The notes under the pieces are model-generated. The model saw only the letters and a list, made by a program, of their open reading frames with translations. It had not been told where the DNA came from and made no database searches. Shown piece by piece: positions 1 to 14,700 of a stretch of DNA of 64,000 bases (the first letter of the stretch is position 1; every line of letters starts with the position of its first letter). The position numbers and the translations under genes were made by a program. This DNA is from Rhyacichthys aspro (lineage: Eukaryota; Chordata; Actinopteri; Gobiiformes; Rhyacichthyidae): contig CM072166.1 of assembly GCA_036850595.1 (NCBI GenBank), positions 18,372,198-18,436,197 on the forward strand, read 5' to 3'.

Positions 1-81
1 CTTAAGGTTGTGGCCTTAACGTCATCCAAAGAGGAACCATAGATGATCCTTGATGCTGGGGACTAGTTTTAAAGACGTACA

Positions 82-95
82 GTTGCCGTGGCGAC
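82..95. promoter_or_regulatory. X-box-like (RFX) site, candidate ccdc57 promoter
   Basis: A GTTGCC-GT-GGCGAC palindrome-like site resembles the RFX X-box (GTNRCC, spacer, RGYAAC) with one mismatch in the right half. RFX factors drive many ciliary and centrosomal genes, which would suit ccdc57. A possible first-exon donor (TTTG then GTAAAT) lies at 136. This is inference from a motif match alone; no transcription start can be seen. Confidence 0.3.
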
Positions 96-2212
96 CTCAG
101 CAAACTTCACTCGAGAAAAACGAAAGAAGCCTTTGGTAAATATTAGCTTGTGGAGGTTAGTTGTAGCGTTAGACCTAAAATGTTGAAAACGCTTTTGATT
201 AAATGTAAAACTAACGAATAATGACCCTAGTGTTAAATTTTAAATGTCAGACCTAAGATATGACATGAAAACTACGATGCAAACCGTTGAACGGATGTGT
301 TCTACAAGTGTATCGTTACCAAGACAAGACGGCTTTGAGGGAGCGAGACCGCTGTGAGTCTGGGCCCTGTGTGGGCAGAGGTACACGGAAACAGCTGAAA
401 ACGTTAAAAGTCCAGTCTCAGACCACCCAGACTACTGCTGGAGTTATGTAGGAGGCTGGAAGCGTTTTTACTTTAAATTTAAGGTAAATCAATAGATGTT
501 TCCATCCAATCATAAAAATGTTATGGACAAATACACTTGGCACATGGCTGGTTGGGGTCTCTATGTCCAAGTCTTAGACCTGACTAACTCAAATTGAGAG
601 GATTGCCCCCACATTTCTTTACAGGAATGTTTTATTTGACCTTTGCTGTTACTTATACTACTCACTTCTATATGTCAAGTTAAACGAACATGTATTTTTG
701 ACTTTAATGAAAAAGTATTATTTATGACTCTGAATTGAGTCGCTATTCTTCTGTGTGTCTCAGGTGATGCAGCCAGGAGAAGACACCAGACAGGCATCTA
801 GTCCTGACACAAAGTGAAGTTAGCTCTGTACTTCAAAGATCCACCAACTGGAAACTTCTCTCAGGACGGTCCAGGAGCAGTAACTTGTTACTCAGGTTCC
901 ACAATCTAGTGTTTGCAATCCATTTTAATCTGAGCAAGGTGTTAAAGTCTGACATGAGTAATGTCTTTTATCTACAAAGTCTCTCAAATGTTTTATTGCA
1001 TTTTGCAATATTTAAATTTTCACTTATGCGAAATAAAAGTGTTCAGATTGTAATTTAAAAAAATAAATTAAGAAAGACATGGCTGTAGGTGATATTCCAC
1101 TGGTCACTCTGCGGCCAATTAATATTTTATATTTTGACACACCTAGTATGTATTCTTGGGGAATATTATTGCTGTTTGTGCAGGCTTTGTGATATTTTGT
1201 GCAGCCGTAACACACTACTACCCTATTGTAAAGTTATATTAAAACAATTAATAAATCTATTACAAAAATAGATACATAAATAAACAAAATATTAACAGAA
1301 AAACTGCAAAAACTGGTTTATCAAAAAAGTAGCTTTGTTTTAATTTTTGTATTTATTTGCTTAATTTTATAAAATTATATGTATTAATTCCCATGATACA
1401 CTGGTGACGGTGAAAGCTGGACAAATCATTGAGTCAGACTGTAAACACCTCCAAACTAAAAGCACATTAACACCAGAGACCATATGCCAACTTTAATTAG
1501 CTTTAAACTTCCTCTTTTTTTAGAAGCAAGAGATTTGTTAACTGTTAATATGTTCATGATGTTCAAACAGACATGTAAATGCACAGATACAACAAGAGAA
1601 CTTGTGGTATGTTAGTAAGATGGCTCAGATTTGTTACTGGTAAAAAGTGATGCTGGGAGTCAACAATCAACTACAGTGTTTTTGCAAAGTTTGCGAAGAA
1701 TTGGGTTTGTCACAGAACATACAGCATAATAATAATCAACTTCCTACCCAGTATAAAGTCTGCTGCGGAACCTTTTAGAGATAAAGAGTAAAATGTAAAG
1801 TTTCATTAAACCTATTATCATGAACTAAACAGTCGGTAGGAGTTACCAAACAACCAAATATTTACTCAACGTTGGTTATGTTTGTGGAGGTTTTGAAATG
1901 TTTTTCTGCTCCAAACTAACAGACTGGAGCATGTGAGCTGTCAATAGCTTTTGGATATGTTATCAGCAAAGACTCAACAAGCTTTTGAGAATTTCAACAG
2001 CAATCTTCAATGGTGCAAGACTGCACACACACTGTATTATATCACATCTATTGTTCTGTAAGGATGATTAAAAAACTAAGGGACACATAAACTCTACGCT
2101 GAACTTTAAACATTCCTCTATTCAACTCATACAGTCATAGTCATTGTTAGAGAATTTTCATATATGCAATTATAAACGATTACCATGTATATACCAGTGC
2201 CTTTCTTTTCAG
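96..2212. other. 5' region of ccdc57 without a clear coding exon
   Basis: No convincing coding exon is seen. One exon-like stretch at 764-893 follows a CTCAG acceptor. In one frame it reads coiled-coil-like text (KIHQLETSLRTVQEQ) but that frame also contains stops. It might be an eroded N-terminal ccdc57 exon or untranslated sequence. The rest is AT-rich with nothing recognisable. Confidence 0.3.
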
Positions 2213-2321
2213 GACATGCTAGCAGCATCTCAGGGAAGACTTCAGGTGTAACTTGGAGGTCCTTAAGGAATGAGACATGAGAGCTGCAGTGATATGATCT
2301 TCTCACCTCTGGACAAAGCAG
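2213..2321 (+). pseudogene. ccdc57: Decayed N-terminal exon of ccdc57
   Basis: The acceptor (TTTTCAG) and donor (CAG|GTACC) are still visible. Between them are fragments of the conserved CCDC57 N-terminal motif NLxVLxERDxELxRYD. Frame 1 (2213-2245) ends in GRLQ. A second frame (2247-2279) reads CNLEVLKE-stop-DM. After one extra base at 2280, a third frame reads ELQ-stop-YDLLTSGQS. Both stops are TGA (2271-2273 and 2290-2292), placed where the family has Arg. Each is one CpG transition from CGA. About seven residues between GRLQ and CNLE are also missing. The family motif is from memory; the stops and frame changes are read directly. Confidence 0.6.
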
Positions 2322-2774
2322 GTACCATTGTGTTCAGCCAATGCCTTACTTTTTCATGGCTGAAACAACATGAAAAGTCAGTAAATTGAAAAATCTTTAA
2401 AAGTCATTAAAATTTAAACTGCTATTTCCTGGCCCTGGAAAAGTCACCAATTTTTATCTTTCTGGTTTGGACATTTTATTAAGTTTATGTCAAACACAGA
2501 CTACTACTAATTTACTCAAGTTAAAACAGTTTTGTACCTTAACATATGTATATTATGGTGTACCACTGAAGTATGAAAAGGCTTTGTGTTCCTGTAAAAA
2601 GCAATATTAAAAGGATAAGGTCATTGAAAGTCAATGAAAATTCTAGGTGAAAAAAACTTGGCAACTACTTGGTTAACATTTTAGACATCCCATAATATTT
2701 TGTCAGATTTTTTTTGCTTGTTTGTTGCAATATGTCCTTGTTTTGAGTTTTTGGTGTATGTGAATTTGTGCCAG

Positions 2775-5700
2775 GACTCTGGACAGTGAGCAGTCTGAGA
2801 AGATCAAATGGGATTTAGAAGAGCTGAAGCGACACCTGCCCACACAGAGTAAGGTAAACACAGCCAAAGACTGGTCGACTAAAATGATATCACCACCTCT
2901 GTTTGTTATATATTGGGAAATCCTGGATGTTTCTCTGTCAGTAGTTTAGTACTACACTCCACATGAAGGAATGTATCCAAAATGTCTGAATCTTCATAAA
3001 TAATTTAAATGCATCCACAGCAGCCTTTATTGGTCACAACCGGCCAGTGCTGTTCATTGTAAATGTAAATTCTTGTGGCGTTCTGTCCTTGTAGCTCACT
3101 GATCTCAGATGTCCACTGGCTGCTGTCTGTTGTTCAAAAGGCAAATGCAGGGGACAATATTTGACAGCAGCTAAAAATACTTTATTACATAAAAGGACAC
3201 ATTATCAGAGCTAAACAGAGTCTCTGAGAACATTAAAGACGTTGCTTCACCACTACAACAGCTGATACACAGCAGGTTAAACAGTGAATCAGGTTAATAA
3301 GTTACAGACCTGACTGTACATTACAGTTGGACAAAAGTGGTATGAATGGAATAACTTTTAACTTTTCCAGTGTAATTTTTAATCAGAAATAATTTTGGTA
3401 TGTAATAACCGATGTGCTTCTTTAAGGTATGATATCATTAGATGTTGTATTGCATAAAAAATGATTTTGATGTAGTTATTGAAGAACTGGGGCAATTCCA
3501 TGACTTTGTTTCATAGTTTGACTCCCCCTATAGCAGCTAAAAAATTCATGATGTCCTCTAAAATGCACCAGAATACAGGGAATTGCATCTGTTCTATTAC
3601 CAAATGTATTGGAGAGGACCCCAGACCCCCGATTGCACATACTTTTTCTGTGACAATGTCTTTTACATTCTGTGAGCTCAGTGCCTCTAAAGCCCTAACC
3701 CTACAATGGCTCTGGTGCTGGACACACACCAGAACTGGGCTAAGACCCCATCCTCCACAAACCCTAAAAACGCCTCTGCAACCAGTGTAGCTGTCCTTCT
3801 CAGGGTCTGGGTATGAAGCTTAAAACCTATGGACAACACTGCTCCTAGATAGCAGTCCTCTTACTTCATGGAGTTTGCTGTGAGTCACCAGCAAAGCCTC
3901 AACACCTGACTGGCTGACAACAGGCTTTTCAGCCATTGCTCCAGCACTCTGTGATGAGCGCAGCATATTTAGCCTTCTTGTGCTCTACCCTTTTCAATCC
4001 GGTCCTCCCAGGGAATAGCAAATTACAGTAGGATTTACAGTTTGCTCTTATGTGTGTTTGTGTTTAGTACTACCACATGGACAACTGTAGTACTGGACAA
4101 CCAGTGATTTAGTGTAACATTTATGCACCTAATTCAGAGAAACCAGAATTTAAAAAACTTAAAAAAATTAAAAAGTAGTTGTTGCTATTAGACAGTTAGC
4201 TTCTGATCTGGACCTATAGAGCATCTGTTTGATCTGGCCAGTAGGTAGTATTCCATAGTGTTTACACCAGAATTGACTATTTCCTAGTTTCTGAGACATG
4301 TAATCTCAGACCACACACCAATTTTTCTCTGCCTTAATAAAATCTCACAAAGCTTTAAAAGTTGTAGATGGCATCTGAATGTCTCCCTACTTAGGGACAG
4401 CTCATTTGTCGAAATAATTTGAGATGAAACACAGTTTTTTAGGCAATCAAATAAAACAGAAGACAGTCCCTTGACTGTCTGGTGGGACACCTTGACCTTT
4501 ACCTGGTAACTACAGGGTAAGGAACGCGGTCTGTAATCTAAAGTGGGATAGGGTGAGTACATTCTCAGTAAATATACTGTGTGTAATAGCTGAAGTGATT
4601 GTAGCAATTACTCAGTCAAACCCTTTCAAATTATGCAAACCACAAAACTGCACTATACAGTGCACTTTGCTATTTTCAGGCTTTTGTCACTCAGTTTTTT
4701 AGGAGGAGGAGGTACCCTGGGTAGAGAGTTCAGAGAGGAGTGTGTCATTCTCTTTCTGCACAAATAAAGACTGTGTATAACAGACATTCCACTCTATTAA
4801 GCGAGTGAAAAGACTTGGATTTTAATTTGCCGTAAAGCTAAATGCCAAAAATGCAACATGCATAACTCACATTAACACACATTTGTCATAATAAAACATA
4901 CAGCACAAAATATGCTGTCATAGTAAGTTGAACAATGTCACGTTACGTCACAAATATTAGCACCATGTCAGTTAGCTTAACAACTTGCACAACTGTTTTG
5001 TTGTTTTTTTTCCCAAGACATGCGTTTTACTTTGCTTTTGAGATACAACCAATACCTCTTTGTAAATATGACATCTATATAAGAAGTTGTAGCAATTTTA
5101 CCCATCTGTGACCTCAGATCTTAGCCAAACATAATGCCAGCCTCTGTGTTGCTCTGCTGCACTGATTAGTCCTCTTCTTCCACCTGACTACCATGGGAGG
5201 TTCCCCCTGGGCGACAAGCACCATCTCCTGACTCTTTGCAGTGTTGCAACTAAACTTTGCTTATGAATTTCAAGTGTGAAACGTGAAAGTCTGCTACAAG
5301 GGGTCATAAAATTGACATTGAATCCATTTGCTTAGCTAACTAGTCATTCCTCACTTCATTCAATTCTTTGAAAGGTTTGAACATAAACGATTGAGGAAAA
5401 TATTGGTGTGCACCAACAAAACTCCTGACATTTTCAAAAAAGCAATTTGTATCAAAAGCAGCCACCAGCCAAATGGTAGGTTTATAAAAGGGAATGTAAA
5501 ACACATCCTTCACTGTCAATAAAATAATTGACTGTTTTTAAAAGTAGCTCTAAAATTATTTTTCTCAAAACTTGGCCTTAGTGTGAGAAGTCTCCATGTC
5601 CTTCCCTTGTTACCAAGAGTTCTCCCGGGTCCCCTAGTGCCCCCTAGTGAATGAAGGTGAGAGTGAATGGTTGTCTGTCATTGTCTGTGTAAGCCATGTC

Positions 5701-8700
5701 AAGCTGTAGGGACAGGCTCCAGTCACCGTGATCCCCAATGGCACTAAGCGGTAGAAGATGAATGAATGATAATATTTGTTCTCTGCTTATTAGGGCTGAG
5801 ACACCTCTGGATATGGCACTGGAAGAAGTCTAATGGGATACGCTACAGAAAAAATTTAAATGTCCTGGCCTCTAACCCTGAAATTGAGTTTTTAAATTGT
5901 GGCAAGACAAACCTCCAAACAAAGTTCCTTTTCCTTAAAATACAAGTTTAGATTACTTTTTCAAGATTCAAGTTCTTTTCATTTTATTAGTTTGTATTTA
6001 TGAGGTGTGATATTTGAAAAATATTAAAATATATATATTTTTTTGCTTTAGTCAAGAATTTATCATTTAATGTTATTTAATCATGCGTCTTATTTGTGTT
6101 GCCCTCTTGGTCCCCACTTCAGCCTCACTCAGAGTAAATACTGTCGTCTTATGGACCGATGAGGACTGGCCCCATGCACTAACACACTTTGGACCCATAT
6201 TTAAATCCCATTTCTGGTTGTATAATATTAAAAGAACAGAAGATTGATTAAAACTAAAATCTTTATACACACAAATGTTTATTTTTCATGACATTTTACA
6301 ATTTCTTTTTTTTTTCAGTATTTATATTTCACATTATATGTTTTGTGCAGCTTTCTAATGTCATGGAACATTCTGCCAGTGGTTCCATTACTGCCAGTAG
6401 TTCCACTGAGTCATGCATAAACAGTTCTTTACTGACTTCTCACTTAAATTGTTTGTAAATGTTGTCTTTGTTTGTATGGCACATACTTTCCAAATGTTAT
6501 GTGCGTGCATCCGTCTGGGTATGCACAAAAAGCGCTGGTGATTCACTTGGTAGTGAATATACCTGTACTGTGGCAGGTTTCAATAAGCTCTTCATGAGTG
6601 ACTTAAGAGCTGACCACCACGAACGGCATATTTCCTAATAATAGGAATCAAACTCCTTCTTTAACGGCATGGCACTAACTTCAGTATTGGTCTTCGTCGT
6701 TCTCGGTCCACCTCTGTCCAACATTCTTTCTCCGTGTCCTTCCAAATCTGCCACGATTGTACTAAAATAATGAACAATGAATTTAATACTTTGTATAAGT
6801 AAATAGTAAAGCTGTGTTATTTTGTATTTATTTTGACTAGCATATACTTTTTTAAAATTCCTAACTTTGTTTTTTTGACAGAACATGCTTCCATCAAATA
6901 CAACAAAGGCCATTTTTCCACCCACTGTATTTTTTGTCCCATCATAGCATGCCAGTCATTTTGAATCCCATAAGAGAGGCCAAGTTAGGTAGTTGGCCTG
7001 CCACAGGGTGTAACTGGGGTTTTGGAAATTATCTCTTTTTTACTTATTTTAAATGTTTAAAATAGAGTCATGTGTGATGAATCACATCTTGAAACAAAAA
7101 GTTTGTAGGTTGGAAGAAAAATCTGGAAAACAGTTTTAAGTGAACATCTGCGCTGACTAACTTAGACTTACATAGAATGTAAGTGCCTTTTGGCTTATCC
7201 CCATCCAGGGGTGCCTCAGCACAGTAGTTCACATGAATACCTTGGAAAAGTTTTTTTTATGCCGGATGCCCTTCCTAACATAACCCTCACCATTTACCCA
7301 GGCCGGGGACCAGCACAGTCTGGGACTGTGGCTGGAGTTGCTCCAACCACATGGGTGTAATAACCTCTCCAACACAGAGGAGTTTTGAAGCACATAGAAT
7401 GTTCTTCATTTAAAAAGAAGTCTGATTTTTATATTAGTCCTTATATTATGTATTTTTAAGTACGTTTGGCGGTTTTGCAATGATTGCGATGGTAATGTTT
7501 TTGGTTATCAATAAATATTATAGAAGCCCAACGATAAACATTTATTTGACTTTAAGATTGTAAAATTGTGAGTAAAACATAAGTCAATATTAAGATTAAT
7601 GCTTAAATAAATGTGATGAAAATTATACCGTCCTCCTTGCATTTACAGTAAGTCATTTTTGAAGTAATATTGAATGTACCAGCTTATTTACTGTTACATA
7701 TTCATTGAAGCCATGGCTGTCACACTTAGACTGTGTGTTTTTTGACAGGGCATGCATAATTAGTATGCATGACTCAGCATGACTGAGTTTTAAATGTCAT
7801 AATTACAATTTTCTTCTTGTGACTTAAGACAACATAGACTCTTCTTAAGACTTAACATAATTATGACAAGTTATACTGTCATACTGACAAGTCATACTGT
7901 CATAATTATAGCTTACTGTGAGGTTCCCTTTTCAGTGGCAGAAAACTTATATATAATATATATAAAATAAACTGGGTATTTATTGCTTAATTCTTCTACT
8001 TTTATTCAAGATGACTATTGTGCCAATTTTGTAGTGTCCAAATGCCTCACCATCTTTATTGCTCCTGTGTGTCTTTTTAAAAAGGTGAACCCACATGCAT
8101 ACAAGGTATTATAATAATAAGGCAGGGGCACGCAGTGACATAATCAGTGCTCTTTGCATGTTGGGAAATCTTCCTCAGATAAAGAGACACCTTGACAGCA
8201 TTAAACCTGCGACTCCGCACTTGTTTATGAATGTGTCATTGAGTCTAATGAGTACAATTATACACTGAAGAATGGACCTACTGAATATTTCTATGGTCTT
8301 CTGCGTTCTGCAGTTTGTGTGTAAACATTAGCTTTTGTCCTGTTTGACAGATACTACACAGCTATTTGGTACAGCTGGCTGCCAGATGTACTTAAAACGA
8401 TACACTATTTTTGATATTCCCCTAAAATAATATTGAGATGCTTTTAGCAAGTCAGGCTGTTTCAGGTGGTACCCAACAATGAAATACATTGCTGACCCTT
8501 GTTGTAAGATATATTATATATATTTTTTTGTTATTGTTTTTGTTTTATTTAGCACATTTTTGATCCATGTTTGTGCAGGTATGTGACTGTGGGCAAAGTT
8601 CAATAGTGTGATCCTCAGAGCCTCGAGGTGCAGCTTCAGGAGCTGCAGAAAGCCATTATGGAACTAGATTGCGATCTGGGGACACTCACTCCTCAGGCCT

Positions 8701-11700
8701 GCTGCATGCAGAACCAACAGGAGGAGACACTGCGACAGAAAGATGAAACTATAGACAGGTGAGACTACATCATACAGAAGTAGCTCATCTGTCCTATTTA
8801 AGAGTTACTAACTGAGTTTGTTTTTTTCAGATATAGGAGGCAGTTGAGTGCCAGTTTGGAGCGGGAGAAAAACCTAGAGCAGACAGTGATGCAGAAGGAA
8901 CTGGAGTGGCAGAAAAACTGTGAGGAGATAAAAGCCAGACTTTACCTCAACAATGAGCAGCTGATACAAGAATTGACCCTGGCCAGAGAAAATGTCAGTT
9001 GTCAGCATTACAATTTTATTATACACACTCAACACACTGTATACTGCTCTTTGTCAATGCAAGACATCTTTGGAATTATATTGGATATTATTTTTGAGCC
9101 ATTTATCAGGTTAGTAGTAGTTTGAAGAAAACATCACCAGACGTGTCAACCTGTACCGTTGTAACCATTGTTGCTCTAAAGTACGCAACAAGTAGCAGGT
9201 CATGCAGTTATATTGTGCTGGCTGCAGTCTCAGGGTGCTTTCACACCTCACATTTAGTCTGATTAAAACAAGCACAAGTCCAGTACGCTTGTTGGTGCGG
9301 TTTGTTTGAACAGGTGTGAAAGCAGTCCAGCTCTGATGTGGACAAGCGAACTGTACTGGACCACCTAAAATAGTGGGTCTTGGTTTGCTTCCAAGCAGAC
9401 TCCAGTGTGGTTCCTTTGTGGTAAACCAGCCTCGATCCAGCACAACTTCACGAATGACAGCACATTTATGGAATAAACATAAGTACCACAGCATATTTTT
9501 CTGCAGAAATATGACATACTGTAGACAGACAACTCCAAACTGCCTCAAACTGATGTGATTAGAATTTTGGCAATATGTTTTTATTTATACAACACTACTG
9601 TTTATAGCTTTGTTGCCGTGAACAGTAGACTCCTGCCGCACCCGTTCACTTTACTGTTACTACTTCTGTAATGAAATGCATCTGGTGAATTAAAATAAAT
9701 ATTAAACGGTATATTTAAAGTATGAAGAGGCAATTATTAGGCAATAGAATACTAACAAGCCTGAATCAGACCATGGTGCTACGCATTAGGGGATAACACA
9801 ACCAAAACAAACGCATGTATGGCACAATAGTCTAGAAAAATAGCTCTTTTGGGGACATTCATTTTGGGGACAAGTGCTGATAGAAATATGGTCGGCCGAA
9901 AATGTGTCACAGTTGCCTGTCACAAAAAACAGAGTTTGCAAACTAATTAGTGGGAAAATTAAGGCACTGGGATTGTGCAAAAGTAAAGAGCTTACAATTA
10001 TAAAGTGCTTATATTGTGATTAATTTACTCAAGCGGTAAAATATATAAATATGGTTACAGCCATTTCACACCGGTTTACAGAGCTTTATCGTCTGTCTTT
10101 CTCTTCACTCTCTTGTACGTAGCGGTCTCATTCGCTCCACGTTAAAAACAGTGTCCATGACGGTCCGCTGGCTCATCCGCTGCTTACACTGAGCCCATTA
10201 CTGTAAGGTATATTGTGTGGGATGTGTGTACCAAATTTCATGTCTTTATGACAAGTGAAATTTCTGGCTTCCATTTAAAAATTGTTGCGGGCATTGGAGG
10301 TCCATTTTAAAAGATGGCCCATTAATTGACATATAAGTATATAATTTTTTGTTTGCGTTGACATGATATGTGTGTAATTTTTCTATGATTACAAAAATGT
10401 ACTTTCGGTTCCCATAGGTGTAATGTATTTTGATTTTCCAGGGGGCGCCACTGATCCATTCTTCTTGGGGATTTCAAATAAAATTTCTTCCTTTTAGGCT
10501 TGTATTTTGAGCAAAGTTTGGTCAATTTCGGCCAAAGGCAATGCCCATATGGACATCTTCCTGTTACAAATAGTCTCCATAGACTTTGCTCAGCTGCCTA
10601 TGCTTAACGTGCATACCAAATTTCATTTGGCTATGACAAAGTACATTTTTCACCTCCCTATCACTTTTTACCATGGCAACGTGGTTGTAGATAGGGAATG
10701 GTGCTCATTGGCTTTTTTGTTTGTCATCATATAAGGGATATGTGTACCAAATTTAATGTCTGTATGACAATCTAAATTTCTGGGTCCCATTCAAAATTTT
10801 TAGAGGGCGCTGGAAATCCATTTAAAAAGATGCGGGTCGCACTTTTGCACCCAAAATAACTGAGTTCCTATTAGTTTTAGGGTGCCCTAATGTAATTTTT
10901 TTTATGGCCTTGACATAGCTTCATTCTTCTGTTATAAAAAAAAAAACCTTTCACTTTCCATAGGCCTAATGTATTGTATGAGACAAAAACTAAAAACTGT
11001 GTGATACATATTAAACCATTGTCTAATGTCTCTATGGTTTATTGATCACATAATTTACTAAAGCATTCAGAATTTCTTAATATTACTCAATTTACCATGT
11101 AGAATAAAACTTAAAATAAAAAGAAATATTTCTTTTGTGTGATATCAGGCAGATGCAGAGCTGGTGGAGACAAGGCAACAGCTCCAGGACCTGACTGTGT
11201 TACTGCACTGTGTTAAACAAGAGCGAGATCAAGCTTTGCAGGTATGAATATGCATCCAAGTGGTAAAACATTAAGAACACATGCATTACTGGCAAACCTT
11301 CTTATTCTAAGCTTTGCTTCTGAAGGTCCAGGCCTTTCCTCTGGCCTGTCTCTTTGGAGACATTATTTGATTGACCTCACAAATGGCCCTAAAATGCTAC
11401 TGTCCTGCCTTTTGAAAGTTCTAGTGGTTGAACGCTCTAGCCCCCTTTGGTGGTTAAGCAGACAGGGAGTACAGTGAGGTGCAGGATGGGGTGGGGCGGC
11501 AATGTGAAAGAGCTCAGAGAGATATGGAGAGGCAAGTTTATGGATGGATTTAAACATAAGCAGAAATATCTTAGTCAATTCTGTGTGTAATGGAGAACCT
11601 GTGGAGCTGAAGTAGGACGAGGGTGGTGTGATGAATGAGTGAGAGAAGGGCGGAGACAGTTGATGGAAGTATGCAGGTAACAATATTGATACAAGTTTGA

Positions 11701-14700
11701 AATGACTGTGTGCTGTTGAGGATGACTTCCAGTAGGGATGCAACAATTCTCAATACAGTATTGAACCATTCGGTACACCCTTCACGGTTCAATACGCGCT
11801 GGTAAATGTTAGTTAATTTGTTATTGCGTAAATTTAATAGTGTCCATCTTTTCATGCATTGTATTTCTCTTCAGTTGGCTATGTGTGTGCGTGTGGCTTT
11901 AAATCTACAGTTTGAAATAGGAAAATAGTATATACAGAGAACTTCAGTTTTATCACTTTTGAGTTTTTGGAAATTGGAGGAGAACTAGGATTTGATTTCC
12001 AGAAGGCAGTCAGAGAGGGCGGAAGATGGGAGGGCAGATGTAAGTAGAGATGTAAGAGGTAGAGCTAGGTCCAAAATAGGACCTTTGGAGTGGCGAGAAA
12101 TTAAATGCAGTGAAACAATCCAAAACTGTCCAGACAGGATGAGATGATTTGATGATTAAAACAAAAGGTATATGTTTCTAAAGGGGGCATTCCCTAGCAT
12201 TGGATCCCTGGCATCAGAGGAAATGGAGCGTCTTCACCAGCAGAACAGCAGGCTGCAGGCTGTGGTGAGGCAGATGCGGATGCAGATGGAGGAGCTGAGC
12301 CGGTTCACACCACCACTGCACCAATGCATGGAAGCTCCTGCCACTTTAACCACACCTATCGGTAACATGGGAGAATCTTTACTCTTTCTCCGTTTCCATG
12401 TGTTTTTTAGTTTGCTTTTTTAAGACTACCCAGACATGTGGCATAAAAAATATATTGTAAAATTGTATTGTATGATACAGTATACCTGGGACCTACAACT
12501 AACAATTCAATGATTAATCATTATGCCATTTTGTTTTCCCTTTTGTATGTGGTGTGATCAGCAAACACTGAAAATAGAGGAGGCAGTGCTTTTAAAAAGC
12601 AAGATGTCCAACATTTGAAGTTAAATCTTATTAATACAACAGACAAGGTAATACTTAACTTTGTTAAAATGTGTGTTCTATCAGTGGCTGATATGTGACA
12701 CACCTGCACCTTCCTCTCCATTCATTAATATCTTTCAGCAGCAACATACTTTTCCCTGATTGTTTATATTTAATGTGTGCATTTTTGTTCTTCTTTTGCA
12801 TTTTGAATACCCCATAGCTTTTTGGCTTAGTCACATTATCCTTCAAGGACTGCCCTGACCAAGCAACAGTGCTAATGCTTTGGACTTAACATCTGATGCA
12901 GTGTAAGAGGCATAGACAAAGTGTGCCTTTAAAACAACCAAGACCAAAATATAGGCTCACTGAGCAGGGATCAGCGCTGGGTCAGATGGAGAAGTTGGCT
13001 AGTGACCAGAATCAACAACTCAAGACGTGTCACAAACATAGACAGTATGGATAACCCCAGATGCTGACATCTCAGTGTTTAAATCTAATGCGGTTCACTG
13101 TTCTACCTTAAAAAAAACAACTCAATTTAAATTCCTTTTAACTTTTTGAAGGTCTGCTTTAGGCCTGAATGACAAGCATGCAGCTAACTGTGTGCAGTAA
13201 TTCTCCCTTTTCCATGTATGTACAATCAAGCATATCATTTTAAATAGAAGAGAAATTAATGTTATAATTCTCTCAAATCTGCAGCAGGTCTTCAATCCAG
13301 CATCCACGTGTACTTGTGGACATGTTCCCAGTGCTAAAAGACAGTGGTCTCAACTGTACTCCAGACTGAAGCAGGCTGCGTCTTGTATTGCCCGTCTCAA
13401 CAGAGACAAACAGCAGTTAATAGAAATGTGTAACCATCTTCGAGCTCAGATAAGCTCTGCTGAAGTACACTGCCCTATGAAAGGTAACACCACAACAAAC
13501 ACTGTATATTTCATAAACCCACTGTTTATTTTTACTAATTATTCTGACAGCTCATCTAAAGGAAGAACAAGACTCAATTGAGAAAACCGAATATCAAAGT
13601 GTGTCTGCTGCAGAAGAGGTGCAAATCAAAACACAGGTGCTTTATCTTTGTCTACTAGCCTGAATGTTCTTCTAGTATACTATGAACATAATCAGTATTA
13701 CAACTTGTTTTCACTAGTACAGGACGCTTCATATTTGCATTACACGTTTTGGAAATGCTGCCAATATCTGGCTTGTGTTTCCTTTGTGACAGTTTAGATC
13801 TTTTAATCCTGAGTGCTTCATCAGGCCACAAAACCCTATACAGTGTTCTTGCTTTGTTCTGCAGAGGCCACAGTCCTACTCAGGGTTTTTCAGTGCACAG
13901 AGGTCATCCGAGGAGTCACTCCCCACACTGAGAGAGCTTTGGGCTCTGTTGGACCATGGACTTTCAGAAGGTAAGTAACTAATAAAGAATCCCTGTGAGC
14001 TATTTCCACACTCATATCTCATATATAATTCATGTATGGTTTGTTTGTGTTGTTTTAAACAAAAACTGAAAAAAGGGACCACACAGATCTCTGCAGACCT
14101 GCAGTCCTCCTTTTCATATTTCACTTGGGCTTAGCCCTAACCTTTCAGCATCAGATGCAGTAGATTATGGAAGCCACTAAAACTTAAATACGAAAAAGGA
14201 AATTTGCCACATGGATGGATATTTCCATGTGAAATTAACAAAGTTCAGAAAGGTTTTCCACTTGCCAATGCTGCATTTGCATCTGCTGCTAAGCCCTGTT
14301 TTGTACCTGAAGAGCACCTGATATATATCTCTACCCTTTAGCTTTCTTTAGGTGTTCTTTGTCCAACCAAACAACAGCACCTTAGATATACAGTAGTTTG
14401 GCAGTTAATGACTGAATGCTTTTGTTGTGGATTTCCCTCGAGGACAATTCCAAAATGTGTTTTTAGAATATAAATTTACACCTGTTATCACAAGTCTGAG
14501 GGAAAGGAAAAAAGGTGCAGGTCTGTTTTGTTGTTCAAGTGTGAAGTGCTCTGAGACACAGAAAAGTTCAACTTCTCACTGAAAATCCTCTGTCTTCCAT
14601 TACCTCATGGTCTGGAGTAAACAGAGCCACAGCCAAAGCTCACCGTACTCTGCCTTGTTGCTCCTCTGCAGGCGCACACACTGCCCAGGTCCTTGCCTAG

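Noticed and set aside
3479..3790. 103-codon + frame
   Set aside because: No family resemblance, not in phase with ccdc57 exons, no acceptor/donor pair.
12902..13044. Candidate extra ccdc57 exon
   Set aside because: Acceptor is plausible, but no donor returns to phase 0 for the next exon, while skipping it keeps the frame. Kept only as an uncertain segment.
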